Source: Bacillota bacterium
Lineage (GTDB): Bacteria; Bacillota; Dethiobacteria; DTU022
Direction of reading: 5' to 3'
DNA length: 55,118 nt
NCBI GenBank assembly: GCA_029782095.1
Contig: JAKOVL010000109.1
Location: 1 to 55,118 of the forward strand
Shown here: one piece after another, positions 24,650-35,005 of the stretch
How positions within the stretch are numbered: position 1 is the stretch's first letter
Layout: each line of letters opens with the position of its first letter
Program-made: the position numbers and the translations under genes
The notes under the pieces: generated by a model
The model's input: only the letters and a program-made list of their open reading frames with translations
The model's database searches: none
Told to the model about the DNA's origin: nothing

Positions 24650-26929
24650 ATGTTAACACAGGGTCACCGATATACGAAAGCCATCATAGACCAGATCGAG
24701 GCATTGATCAGGGCGGAGCCTGGCATATCACGTCGCCAGCTTTCCCGTAAAATTTGCCAGCTTAATAATTGGCGCTCTTTAAGTGGCAACCTTAAGGAGA
24801 TGAGCTGTCGCAAAGCTTTAGTTGAGCTTGACAGGCAGGGAATCATCAAGCTGCCTGCCGTTAAAAGAGTAGAGAACTTTGCCAGAACCTCTCCTTTAAC
24901 ATTAGAGGTTAACACACCTGTTGTAAATTGTACCCTTAAAGAGCTGGGTGAAATAAAGGTCAAGCCCATTGCCAGCCGTTACACCAAGGAATCGAAAATC
25001 TGGCGGGCTCTTTTGGAAAAACATCATCATCTTGGGGCGGGCCCGTTGTGCGGTGCGCAGTTAAGGTATATAGTAGAAAGTGCCCGTTATGGCTATATTG
25101 GTGCCTTAGCTTTCACTTCGGCCACCTGGGCTTTAAAATCTCGTGATCATTACATTGGCTGGAGCGAAAGAGCAAGAAGGGCCAATCTGGACAAAGTTAT
25201 TTTAAACGCCAGATTTTTGCTGGTCCCCACCGTAAAAGTAGCCAATTTAGCCTCTCATGTATTATCCTTGGCTCTTTCGCGTTTGCCCGGGGACTGGGAA
25301 GAGCGTTACAGCATCCGTCCTGTGTTGGTGGAAACCTTTGTAGACCCGGCCCTTTTTTTTGGCACCTCCTACCGGGCGGCCAACTGGCGTCATATTGGCC
25401 AAACATCGGGCCGGCGTGACGGCAATCCTAAAGATGTTTACATCTATCCTTTATGCCGCAACTGGCGTAAAGTTTTGTGCCGGGCGCCTGAAATTAAGCT
25501 TGGGCAGATGCCGCGGCCTGAAAATCCGGTCAACTGGGCGGAAGAAGAGTTTGGTACTGCTCGTTTATATGACCCCAGGTTAAAACGCAGGCTCTATATC
25601 ATCGCCCAGGACTTTTTTGACAAATGCGAGAGGAACATTCCTCAAGCCTGCGGTTCCAAGGCGCGGACCATGGCGGCATACCGTTTCTTTCAGAACAAGG
25701 AGGTCAGCATGGAAGTAATTCTGGATGCCCATACTGAGGCCACCATAGAGCGGATTAAAGCGCACCGCGTTGTTCTTGCCCCGCAGGATACCACGGTCTT
25801 AGATTACAGCACTCATCCCATGACTGAAGGCCTGGGTCCGATTAGCAGCACAGAACATGAACACAGCATTGGTCTGATTTTGCATGACACGCTGGCTTTT
25901 ACTGAAGATGGGACACCGCTGGGGGTTTTAGATGCCCAGTGCTGGGCGCGGGACCCGGAACAGAAGGGCAAAAAATACAAAAGAAAGAAGCTGCCATTGG
26001 AGCAAAAAGAGAGCAGCAAATGGCTGCGCAGCTTTACTAAGCTGGCGGAGATACAAAAGCTATGTCCTCATACCATGCTGGTAAGCATCGGCGACCGCGA
26101 ATCGGATATCTATGAACTTTTCCTTGAAGCAACCAAGGACCCTGCCGGGCCGAAGCTGTTGGTCAGAGCAGAGAAAACCCGGTATCGCAAAATTACAGAT
26201 GCCGGCTTAGAGCAGGCGCATCTGTGGGATTACATGGCTACGAGAGAAGTTGACGGGGAGCTGAAAATACATATCCCCCGGCGGGGTCCGCGCAAAGCCA
26301 GGGATGCCTGGGTGGAGGTGCGCTATGCCGAGGTTGTCCTCTCTCCTCCTAAAAGGAAGCCTAACTGTGCCCCGGTAAAGGTCTGGGCGGTATATGTTAC
26401 CGAAAGAGACGAGGTAGAAGGGATCGAACCGGTGGAATGGATGCTCTTGACCACAGCACCGGTAGAGACATTTAAAGACGCCCAGAAAAGGGTGGAATGG
26501 TATTCCGCCCGTTGGGGCATAGAGATGTATCATCGCACCTTAAAAAGCGGCTGTCGCATTAAAGATCGCCAGCTGGGCACAGCAGATCGGCTGGAGGCCT
26601 GTGTGGGCATAGATATGGTGGTGGCCTGGCGGATTTATCATCTTACCATGCTTGGCCGGGAAACCCCTGATGTGCCCTGCACCGTGTTTTTTAGTGATAT
26701 TGAATGGAAAGCGCTTTGCGTCTATGTTAGCAAAAACCCCATTCCACCGGAAAAACCGCCTTCGCTGATGGAAGCAATCCGCATGGTGGCGAAAATTGGC
26801 GGTTTTCTGGGGCGAAAAAGTGACGGCAACCCCGGCACCCAAACCATGTGGCGAGGGCTGCAAACCTTGGAAACAGCAGCGGAAATGTACGAGATTTTAA
26901 CACAGAGGGGAATGCCACCCCCGCCATGA
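24650..26929 (+). CDS. IS4-family (Tn5-like) transposase with N-terminal DruA-like DUF4338 domain
   Basis: The 759-residue fusion has a helical N-terminus of about 100 residues. Residues about 117-255 match DUF4338, the domain of DruA in the Druantia defence system (WRALLEKHHHLGAGPLCGAQLRY, RDHYIGW, LVETFVD, GTSYRAANW..IGQTSGR). From about 290 to the end it is a Tn5-type DDE transposase with first Asp in PQDTTVLDYS (D380), second in SIGDRESDIYE (D482), and Glu in the YREK signature YSARWGIEMYHRTLK (E625). All catalytic residues are present. No ribosome binding site is seen; the start seems leaderless. Tn5-like transposases are usually about 450-480 residues, so the extension is distinctive. 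Confidence 0.93.
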   Translation: MLTQGHRYTKAIIDQIEALIRAEPGISRRQLSRKICQLNNWRSLSGNLKEMSCRKALVELDRQGIIKLPAVKRVENFARTSPLTLEVNTPVVNCTLKELGEIKVKPIASRYTKESKIWRALLEKHHHLGAGPLCGAQLRYIVESARYGYIGALAFTSATWALKSRDHYIGWSERARRANLDKVILNARFLLVPTVKVANLASHVLSLALSRLPGDWEERYSIRPVLVETFVDPALFFGTSYRAANWRHIGQTSGRRDGNPKDVYIYPLCRNWRKVLCRAPEIKLGQMPRPENPVNWAEEEFGTARLYDPRLKRRLYIIAQDFFDKCERNIPQACGSKARTMAAYRFFQNKEVSMEVILDAHTEATIERIKAHRVVLAPQDTTVLDYSTHPMTEGLGPISSTEHEHSIGLILHDTLAFTEDGTPLGVLDAQCWARDPEQKGKKYKRKKLPLEQKESSKWLRSFTKLAEIQKLCPHTMLVSIGDRESDIYELFLEATKDPAGPKLLVRAEKTRYRKITDAGLEQAHLWDYMATREVDGELKIHIPRRGPRKARDAWVEVRYAEVVLSPPKRKPNCAPVKVWAVYVTERDEVEGIEPVEWMLLTTAPVETFKDAQKRVEWYSARWGIEMYHRTLKSGCRIKDRQLGTADRLEACVGIDMVVAWRIYHLTMLGRETPDVPCTVFFSDIEWKALCVYVSKNPIPPEKPPSLMEAIRMVAKIGGFLGRKSDGNPGTQTMWRGLQTLETAAEMYEILTQRGMPPPP

Positions 26930-26976
26930 CAACCTTTGCCTCAAACCCCCGGTGTTATGTGTGGGTAAAGATCACC

Positions 26977-26985
26977 CTTTCTAAA
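26977..26985. repeat. Target-site duplication, right copy
   Basis: CTTTCTAAA next to the right inverted repeat, identical to 24588-24596. Beyond it the right half of the palindrome (GGGGGGG) resumes. Confidence 0.9.
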
Positions 26986-27021
26986 GGGGGGGCAGGTGGG
27001 ATTACCAGGGAGGAAAAGACA

Positions 27022-27375
27022 ATGCTCTATTACAACAATAAGCTAAAACCCTTGGCCAGGCAATTGCGCTCCAGTATGACTGAAGCAGAGAAGCGTTTAT
27101 GGTCAAAGATCCGCAGAAAGCAGCTGCGCGGCAGGCAGTTCTACCGCCAACGGATTATCGGTAATTACATCGTCGATTTCTATTGTCCTAAAGATAAACT
27201 CGTGATCGAATTGGATGGGGGGCAGCACTTTACTGAAAAAGGAAAAAAGAGCGATCGCCAACGGGATCAGTATTTGCGTGCCCGGGGACTAACCGTAATT
27301 AGAATTTCTGACCGTGATGTTCTCTGCAAACTGGACTCTGTTCTAGAATATATCTTGTCTTTTATGCATGACTGA
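27022..27375 (+). CDS. DUF559-domain endonuclease-like protein
   Basis: About 117 residues matching DUF559, a PD-(D/E)xK nuclease-like family related to very-short-patch repair endonucleases. Visible are LRSSMTEAEKRLWSKIRRKQLRGRQFYRQ, IGNYIVDFYCPKDKLVIELDGGQH (the VDF..ELDG metal site) and GLTVIRISDRDVL. The biological role is unknown; such genes are often scattered as singletons near repeats and mobile DNA. ATG 27022 is chosen because AGGGAGG lies nine bases before it; the frame is open upstream into the IS. Confidence 0.88.
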   Translation: MLYYNNKLKPLARQLRSSMTEAEKRLWSKIRRKQLRGRQFYRQRIIGNYIVDFYCPKDKLVIELDGGQHFTEKGKKSDRQRDQYLRARGLTVIRISDRDVLCKLDSVLEYILSFMHD

Positions 27376-27397
27376 TCTGTTTTTAATCCCCCTAAAT

Positions 27398-27416
27398 CCC
27401 CCTTTAAAAAAGGGGG
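27398..27416. repeat. CCCCCTTT-AAAGGGGG palindromic repeat
   Basis: CCCCCTTT and AAAGGGGG meet around a short A-rich centre, just after the DUF559 gene. It belongs to the same family as 27499-27521 and the IS target site. Confidence 0.6.
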
Positions 27417-27498
27417 ACTTCCAGGCCTTCAAAGGGCAGACAGCGTACTCCTTTTTTTGAAATACCGTCATGCCCCTTTTTATCGAAAGGCAGCGGCT

Positions 27499-27521
27499 CC
27501 CCCCCTTTTCTAAAGGGGGGG
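27499..27521. repeat. CCCCCCC-TTTTCTAAA-GGGGGGG palindromic repeat
   Basis: Nearly identical to the empty IS target site rebuilt by joining 24582-24596 to 26986-26992, including the following GCAGG and GGATTA. Confidence 0.75.
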
Positions 27522-27537
27522 CAGGGGGGGATTATAA

Positions 27538-29154
<1,617 letters not shown>

Positions 29155-29335
29155 TCAAGCTGTAATTGGACAGGTGCCTGCCATACTATACTATTGTATC
29201 TAAACAGCAATTAAAGGACAACCGCTTTCCGATAAAAACGTAAACGGCAAGGTGGAAATATATTAAGGGGGGGTGGGCGGGAAGTCAGGATTTAGAATAC
29301 ACTAGTAAGACCGGCCAGGTGCCGGCAGCAAAAGC

Positions 29336-30397
29336 CTAAATGAAATATTCGACAGCTGCCTCGGGGTAAAGGCGCCCCACGGTGTCCATGAAAAAAGCTT
29401 TGGCCTGGTTTATTAGTTCCGGAGGGTACAGATATTTTCCGTAACCGAACTGGCCGTAGCGAAACTGCCTTTTTTCCGTATCCATGTCCAGCCCGGAATC
29501 CGGGAATATTTCTTCTATATTGCTGCGGGCCCGCAGGGTGAAGCGATGCGTAATAAACTCAAAGGTTAAGCCCGGAGGAGGCGCGGGAAGATGCTCCTGC
29601 AGCAGATCAAAAAGCCGGCGGTAGCGCTCCTGCCAGCCTCTTTCCAAAAATACGGGAGCAACGATGAATCCGGCGGGATAACCGGCAGCAATCACTTTTT
29701 GCGCCGCGTTCAGACGCGCTGACAGCCGCGGCGTCTTAAATTCAAAGCGTTCTATAATTTCCGGTGCATTGATGCTGAAGCGAATCCGGGTATGGCCGCG
29801 GTGGCTGAGCGGCAGCAGCGGCTCCACATTGGTAAACTTGGTCACAAAACGAAAGCGGCCTCGCGCTGTGCCGGCAAAATAGCTTATTGCTGCGGAAAGG
29901 CCCCCGGTGAAAGGCTCGATGAACAGGGGGTCGGAAACAGCCGCCCCCTCAAAGAGGGTTGTCTCCGGCTCCCTTTCCCGGATATGGCGGCCGGCCCAGG
30001 CAAAAATATCCTCTAGATTAACATAGGCGCGCAGATAAGGCTTCCTGCCCAGGGTCGTATGCAGGTAGCAGTAGCGGCACTGGCCCGGACAACCTGTGGC
30101 CAGGGGCAGCTGGTAATGGGCAGAGGGCTTGCAGCTCTGAAAAGTGGTACTGCGCCGCACTGCCAGCACCAGGGTCCGCTTTGCCGCAGCAAAGCCCTCG
30201 CGGGCTGTTCTGCCCGGAATGCCGGTGACGCGGTTGTGTGAAGTGGTCATCTTGAGGGGCAAGCCTTTTTCCTTAAACAGTTCATAAAGCGCTTTTCCCC
30301 GGGGGTAATCTAAAGCGCCGGGTTCAAAGTAGACCCTTTCCGGCCAGAAAGGGTACTTTTGGGCAGTCTCATCACCGGCCTGTGGGCGGTCAAGCAT
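29336..30397 (-). CDS. splB: Spore photoproduct lyase
   Basis: The 353-residue radical SAM enzyme reverses the thymine dimer (spore photoproduct) formed in UV-irradiated spores at germination. The radical SAM cluster motif is GCPGQCRYCYLHTT (Cx3Cx2C) near residue 102. Family stretches include NRVTGIPG, ATGCPGQCRYCY, RFVTKFTNVEPLL, IRFSINAPEIIERFE and TLRARSNIEEIFPDS. Length is typical. It ends 190 bp before pyrG and starts 26 bp after the end of spoIIP, so both may be co-transcribed. Confidence 0.95.
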   Translation of the reverse strand: MLDRPQAGDETAQKYPFWPERVYFEPGALDYPRGKALYELFKEKGLPLKMTTSHNRVTGIPGRTAREGFAAAKRTLVLAVRRSTTFQSCKPSAHYQLPLATGCPGQCRYCYLHTTLGRKPYLRAYVNLEDIFAWAGRHIREREPETTLFEGAAVSDPLFIEPFTGGLSAAISYFAGTARGRFRFVTKFTNVEPLLPLSHRGHTRIRFSINAPEIIERFEFKTPRLSARLNAAQKVIAAGYPAGFIVAPVFLERGWQERYRRLFDLLQEHLPAPPPGLTFEFITHRFTLRARSNIEEIFPDSGLDMDTEKRQFRYGQFGYGKYLYPPELINQAKAFFMDTVGRLYPEAAVEYFI

Positions 30398-30422
30398 CTT
30401 GGCACCTTCTTTCTCCCTGCGG

Positions 30423-32069
30423 TCAGATGCGCAGGCGGCTGCGCAGCGCTGTGATTTTCTCGCGAACCAAGGCCGCCCAATGTGCTCCCTCCGCCAGGGT
30501 GCGATGCCAGGCCAGGCGCAGGCTTTTCCAAAAGACAGACCAGGCGCGCCGCATCATGCGGCCAAGCCTGCTGGCAGTGCGCTCCAGTAATTCCTGCCCT
30601 TTTTGCAGCCGCTGCCGCAGGAATGTGGGAAGTTCCCGGCTTTCCTGCAGCAACAGGGTCCAGGAGCGACGCCAGCGCCAGGGAAGCTCCCGGAACCATT
30701 GCTTTATGCGCCCGGCAGCCCGGCGGCCCCATTTTTGCACCGCTGTCTTTATCCAACCGGGAGCAGCCCTTCCTTCCTGCCGCAATTTATGCCAGCTATG
30801 GCTTAGGTTTTCTGGGAACTCAGCCCAGCTTTTCCTGGCCAGGGTGGGAAAATTAAGGGCAAACTGCTTGAAACCGCCCGGCAGCAGCGCCAGGCGCTGC
30901 GGAGCGCGCTCCCACCAGGCTAATAAGTTCTCCAAGGCCTCGGGATTATTAAGAAAATAAAACCCCATGGCTGCCCCCAGGGAGGTTAAAAGCAAGCCCA
31001 GAACCGTTCCGGAGATGGCGTTGAGAATACCGCCGGCATCACGGTACAGGGCCGGCGGGGAGTCGTCTTCCCGGCCGGGCTCCGCCGCTCCTTCCCCGTT
31101 GTCCAGGTACGAGGGGCCGTAAAAATAATAAGCCACTACGTCGCCAAAAAGAGAGATGCCGCGCATGGCCGCTTCCTTGGAATTGGTATGGGCACCCACT
31201 TCCAGAAGCAGGCTTAAGGGCGAGAGATCCTGGTTGTAGCCGCCCCAGATTAAAAAGACACCGCGCACCAGCCCCGGATGAATCCGGTCGGCATAGCCCT
31301 TTAAGTCAAAGGCGTATTTCTTATTAGCTGCGGCCCCGGGATGGCTCAGCCCAACTACGATCTGGACCTGGGTTACCATCTCTCCGTCCACTTCTGCAGC
31401 ATAGGCATCCCATGGAGCCGCATCACGGTGCACGTCAAAGATGGCATCAGGACGCTTTTTCAGAAGTTCCTGGGCGGTCACCCGGGAGCGGCGATAGGCG
31501 CCCCGGTCATGGGGCAGGTGCAAACGTTCCGAGTGATATACTTCTATGCCCTTTTGCCTCAGCGATTCTTTAAAAGCGACACCGACATCATGTATCCCGC
31601 CCCGCCCGTAAATGCTGTCAGCGCCGTCACTGGGTACATATGATTCGGCATTGTGGCTATGATAAATGGCGATACTGTAAGCAGGCTGTTGAACCGGTAT
31701 GGCGGCTGCAAAATCGCCGGTGGCATTTTCACCGCCGGGCAGATCGATCACTATTTCTTCCTTAAACCTGGCCCGGGCCAGGTACCCCTCCAGGGCATAG
31801 ACCTCGTAAAGGCGGTTGTTCGCCGCCAGGTAACAATCGCCGGGCTTTAACCTGCGGCCGGTCGTGACAATGCAGCGGCCATCCTCGTCCACCATGCGGT
31901 AATAGAGGCTGTCCCGGCGCTCTTCCTCTAGCAGTTCGTCCAGGATGTCCTCGTCAAAAGCCGGGCGGAAAGGATCGAAGGGAAAAGGCCCCAGCCAGTA
32001 AAAGATTATCGTCAGGGCGCAAAATAAAGCCATATAATAACGACGGTTCTGCCAGCGCACATACTTCAC
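30423..32069 (-). CDS. spoIIP: Stage II sporulation protein P with unusual C-terminal extension
   Basis: SpoIIP is a membrane-anchored N-acetylmuramoyl-L-alanine amidase that works with SpoIID during engulfment. Here residues 12-30 form the membrane anchor. Residues about 130-318 form the catalytic domain with YHSHNAESY (zinc His 137 or 139 and Glu 142), FDVHRDA (His 214) and LLEVGAHTN (Glu 290). Family members normally end soon after this. This one continues with an acidic linker, a second hydrophobic segment (about 350-372), and a 175-residue tail very rich in Trp, Arg, Lys and Leu with predicted amphipathic helices. Total 548 residues. It follows the DUF1614 gene by 17 bp. Confidence 0.93.
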   Translation of the reverse strand: MKYVRWQNRRYYMALFCALTIIFYWLGPFPFDPFRPAFDEDILDELLEEERRDSLYYRMVDEDGRCIVTTGRRLKPGDCYLAANNRLYEVYALEGYLARARFKEEIVIDLPGGENATGDFAAAIPVQQPAYSIAIYHSHNAESYVPSDGADSIYGRGGIHDVGVAFKESLRQKGIEVYHSERLHLPHDRGAYRRSRVTAQELLKKRPDAIFDVHRDAAPWDAYAAEVDGEMVTQVQIVVGLSHPGAAANKKYAFDLKGYADRIHPGLVRGVFLIWGGYNQDLSPLSLLLEVGAHTNSKEAAMRGISLFGDVVAYYFYGPSYLDNGEGAAEPGREDDSPPALYRDAGGILNAISGTVLGLLLTSLGAAMGFYFLNNPEALENLLAWWERAPQRLALLPGGFKQFALNFPTLARKSWAEFPENLSHSWHKLRQEGRAAPGWIKTAVQKWGRRAAGRIKQWFRELPWRWRRSWTLLLQESRELPTFLRQRLQKGQELLERTASRLGRMMRRAWSVFWKSLRLAWHRTLAEGAHWAALVREKITALRSRLRI

Positions 32070-32086
32070 CCACTGTAAAGCCAGAT

Positions 32087-32722
32087 TTATTCTTCGGCCC
32101 GGGGTCCGCCGCCCACGCGTTCTCGGACCTCGCCGATAAGCTCCGCCAGCATCACGGCGATGACCCCGGCAATGAGGGTTGCATCAAAAACGCCTGCGCC
32201 TCCCAGGATGACGGGGATATTGCGAAAGCCGCGCAGCATATTTTCAACCCAGGCGCTTAAATCGAGCAGCAACACGGCCACCACACCGCCGACAAACGAG
32301 GCGCGCCGCGATCGGCCCAGCAGATAGGCAATTAAGCCCGCTGCCGCCGCAGGCAGATACAGAGGATCCAGCTCATAACCTGGAGCGCCGGGATTGACCG
32401 GAAGGAGCCGATCCAGGCTCCACACCAGGGCTGCGGCGATAATGGCGGTGGCGAGGCCACGGATTTTTTGCTCCACTTCCGGGGCTTTGACCACCAGGTA
32501 GACACAGATGCCCAGGGGGATGACCATTCCGCCAAGATTTATCGCCAGGCCGCCGCCCAGGGGAATGGAAGGCAGATAACCCCCCACGTACATCAGGCCC
32601 ACCAGCAATAAAGCTGTTTTCTTGTCCATGTGCAGGCGATTTAGGGCCCGATGCAGCAGATACAAAAAAATAATGGCCGTAACCACAACAATAAGCATCA
32701 TACCCGGGGCTCTGGCGTACAC
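32087..32722 (-). CDS. DUF1614-family membrane protein
   Basis: The 211-residue integral membrane protein has about seven short hydrophobic helices and the DUF1614 features GGYLPSIPLGGGLAINLGGMVIPLGICVYL and the late ILGGAGVFDATLIAGVIAVMLAE. Function unknown. The stop lies 17 bp before the spoIIP start, so the two form an operon; a link with sporulation is inferred from this. No clear ribosome binding site was seen before the assigned ATG, so the start is tentative. Confidence 0.85.
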   Translation of the reverse strand: MYARAPGMMLIVVVTAIIFLYLLHRALNRLHMDKKTALLLVGLMYVGGYLPSIPLGGGLAINLGGMVIPLGICVYLVVKAPEVEQKIRGLATAIIAAALVWSLDRLLPVNPGAPGYELDPLYLPAAAAGLIAYLLGRSRRASFVGGVVAVLLLDLSAWVENMLRGFRNIPVILGGAGVFDATLIAGVIAVMLAELIGEVRERVGGGPRAEE

Positions 32723-32805
32723 AGGAAAGCCACCTTGTTTGCATATTTTTACTGCGACATCTTATTTTTTCCCTGGAACGGGGAAATATGCGGGAGGGAA
32801 TTCAT

Positions 32806-32828
32806 CCCTCCCCCTTGATGGGGGAGGG
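32806..32828. repeat. GAGAGGG-type palindromic repeat, variant copy 3
   Basis: CCCTCCCCC-TTGAT-GGGGGAGGG, followed by CCAGGGTGGGGG. It lies in the 313-bp gap between the FmdB-like and DUF1614 genes, where no gene is seen. Confidence 0.65.
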
Positions 32829-32888
32829 CCAGGGTGGGGGTGATAGTTTTAAGAATCGCACTGCCTTCGACTTTCCCCCGCTCCCTAA

Positions 32889-32911
32889 CCCTCTCCCACC
32901 AGGGGAGAGGG
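32889..32911. repeat. GAGAGGG-type palindromic repeat, copy 4
   Basis: CCCTCTCCC-ACCAG-GGGAGAGGG preceded by CTCCCTAA. It is in inverted orientation to copies 1 and 2 and 60 bp from copy 3, as in paired REP elements. Confidence 0.7.
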
Positions 32912-33035
32912 AACGGCCGCTGCCGTGCATGGGATGCGAAATTCAAAAAAAAGGGACCAGGTATTTTCTCCTGCCCCTTCTCTCTATCTCCTGATTTTCT
33001 TGTTTTTGTCAGCAACTGCTGCAGTTGGTGCTGGT

Positions 33036-33218
33036 TCACCCGCCGCAACCTCCTGAAGAAGCAGTGCCATTGCCGCTGCCTCTGCCGGTGCGGAAAGTCG
33101 ACAGAATTCTTTGTGCCTCGCCGCCGCAGCGCGGACACTTAATGCTCTTTACGCTGCTGCTGCATAGCTCTTCGCACTTATGGCCGCAGCTTGAGCAGCA
33201 AAATTCATAAAGGGGCAC
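33036..33218 (-). CDS. FmdB-family zinc-ribbon protein
   Basis: The 60-residue protein has the FmdB start (PLYEFCCSSCGHKCEEL) with two CxxC pairs, CSSC near residue 7 and CPRC near residue 28, which form a zinc ribbon, and a Gly/Ser-rich tail ending GGCGG. FmdB was named as a regulatory protein of formamidase genes; most members have no tested function. GTG 33218 is chosen because AGGAGGTGG lies at 33225-33233; the next in-frame GTG upstream sits inside that ribosome binding site. A TATAAT lies upstream on the minus strand. Confidence 0.88.
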   Translation of the reverse strand: MPLYEFCCSSCGHKCEELCSSSVKSIKCPRCGGEAQRILSTFRTGRGSGNGTASSGGCGG

Positions 33219-33331
33219 TATTTCCACCTCCTCTCAGCGCTCCACCAAAACACACATTATATTATTATCCACCGGAGGGCAGCTGACAAGCGGCTGCCCT
33301 CCGGGTGCACTATGCCAATAGGGAAGCCCGG

Positions 33332-34930
33332 TTAAAGGGTGGCCAGATCCCGCTTGTTAAGCTGAACGAACCTGGTGGTCAGAATCCCATCCAGCATCTC
33401 CAGCTCTTTGAGCAGGTCGGGACCAATAGGATCGTCCACCTGCAAGACCATGACCGCTTCGCCGCCGATGGATTGGCGCCCCACCTGCATGCCGGCAATA
33501 TTGATGTTGTTAGCACCCAAGAAAGTGCCGACCCGGCCAATGACTCCCGGCTTGTCAATATAAGTGCAGACGAGCATATGGGCCGAAGGGATTACCTCGA
33601 TGCGATAGTCGCCGATGCGGACAATCCGTATATCTGATTTATTAAACAAGGTTCCGCCCAGCGTGTGCACGGCGCCTGCGGATTTCACTGTTAACACGGC
33701 CATATTAGTAAAGTTCTCAAGGTTGGCGTTAACAGTTTCCCGCACCTTGATGCCGCGGCTGCGGGCTATCAGGGGCGCATTAACGTAGTTAACCTGCTCT
33801 CCCAGGATATACGATAAAATGCTCATGAGGCAGGCTCTGGTGAGGGGGTTGACCGGTATAGCGGCCAGGGTGCCGGCATATTCCAGCTCCACCTCTTCAA
33901 TTTGCCCGCCGAAAAGTTGGATATAAAAGCTGCCCAGCAGTTTCATTAAAGGCAAAAAGGGCTTGACTTTATCCATCACTTCCGGGAGCATGGCCGGCAG
34001 GTTAACCGCGGAGATTACCGGCTCGCCCCGCAGCGCCAGGGCAACCTGTTCCGCTACCTGGACAGCCACGTTAACCTGTGCTTCCCGGGTGGAGGCGCCC
34101 AAATGGGGGGTCACAATGACGTTGGGCAGGCTGAGAAGCGGATTATCCAGGGGTGGTTCTTTTTCAAACACATCCAGGGCCGCCCCCGCCACCTTCCCCG
34201 ATTTAAGGGCTTCATAAAGGGCTTTTTCGTCGATCAGCCCTCCCCGGGCGCAGTTGACAATGCGGACGCCCTGCTTCATCGCCGCCAACTCAGCCTCGCC
34301 GATTAAATGGTACGTTGATTTGTTGCAGGGGAGATGAAGGGAAATAAAATCAGCATTTTTCAAAAGCTCGTCCAGGGGGAGCAAAGTCGCGCCCAGTTTC
34401 TCCGCCTGCTCCGGGGAAATATAGGGGTCATAAGCTAAAACAGACATACCCATGGCCCGGGCGCGCCTGGCCACCTCTGAGCCGATGCGTCCCAGCCCAA
34501 TGATGCCGAGCACCTTTTGATGCAGCTCCACGCCCATGAAGCGGCCCCGTTCCCAGCGCCCGCTTTTGAGGGCGCAATGAGCTTCCGGAATATTGCGGGC
34601 CAAAGTAGCCAGCATGGCCACGGCATGTTCGGCGGCGGAGATGGTGTTGCCTTCCGGGGCGTTGATCACGATTACTCCCCGTTCGGTAGCGCGGTCGACA
34701 TCAATATTGTCAACCCCGACTCCGGCCCTTCCGATGACCTTCAACTTTTTGCCGGCATCAATTACTGCAGCGGTAACCCGGGTCCCGCTGCGCACCACCA
34801 GGGCATCATATTCGCCGATGATAGCCAGCAGTTCAGCTTCACTTAATCCAGTTTTTTCATCGACTGTTGCAAATTTTTTCAGATAAGCAATCCCTTCCGG
34901 TGAAAGGGGATCGCTGACCAGTATACGCAC
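33332..34930 (-). CDS. serA: D-3-phosphoglycerate dehydrogenase
   Basis: The 532-residue enzyme oxidises 3-phosphoglycerate to phosphohydroxypyruvate, the first step of serine synthesis. The order is the N-terminal substrate domain (MRILVSDPLSPEGIAYL), the NAD-binding Rossmann motif LGIIGLGRIGSEVARRA, the catalytic NCARGGLIDEKAL and the late HLGASTREAQ, an intervening ASB domain, and a C-terminal ACT domain (VCTYIDKPGVIGRVGTFLG..NINIAGMQVGR) that probably senses serine. The length matches the long type in Bacillota. GGAGGTGAT lies upstream of the ATG. A promoter is visible at 35006-35033. Confidence 0.96.
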   Translation of the reverse strand: MRILVSDPLSPEGIAYLKKFATVDEKTGLSEAELLAIIGEYDALVVRSGTRVTAAVIDAGKKLKVIGRAGVGVDNIDVDRATERGVIVINAPEGNTISAAEHAVAMLATLARNIPEAHCALKSGRWERGRFMGVELHQKVLGIIGLGRIGSEVARRARAMGMSVLAYDPYISPEQAEKLGATLLPLDELLKNADFISLHLPCNKSTYHLIGEAELAAMKQGVRIVNCARGGLIDEKALYEALKSGKVAGAALDVFEKEPPLDNPLLSLPNVIVTPHLGASTREAQVNVAVQVAEQVALALRGEPVISAVNLPAMLPEVMDKVKPFLPLMKLLGSFYIQLFGGQIEEVELEYAGTLAAIPVNPLTRACLMSILSYILGEQVNYVNAPLIARSRGIKVRETVNANLENFTNMAVLTVKSAGAVHTLGGTLFNKSDIRIVRIGDYRIEVIPSAHMLVCTYIDKPGVIGRVGTFLGANNINIAGMQVGRQSIGGEAVMVLQVDDPIGPDLLKELEMLDGILTTRFVQLNKRDLATL

Positions 34931-35005
34931 TGGCCATCACCTCCAATTTCGTACTACCCGGCGCGGGGACGCAAAAAACTGTAATATTCAATGATGATCA
35001 TAAAA

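Larger units (their letters stand above)
24597..26976 (+). mobile_element. Complete IS4/Tn5-like insertion sequence with a DUF4338-fused transposase
   Basis: The 2380-bp element is bounded by imperfect 33-bp inverted repeats (24597-24629 and 26944-26976; GGTGATC at the tips and ACACCGGGGGTT inside, about 25 of 33 identical). It is flanked by a perfect 9-bp duplication, and 9 bp is the duplication length of Tn5/IS50-type elements. It holds one transposase gene. It is inserted in the middle of a CCCCCCC...GGGGGGG palindromic repeat. The exact repeats and duplication imply a fairly recent insertion. Confidence 0.93.

Noticed and set aside
27385-27535. CRISPR-like array suggested by repeated C/G tracts
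   Set aside because: The units are palindromes of different spacing without spacers or cas genes; no CRISPR array was seen anywhere in the window.
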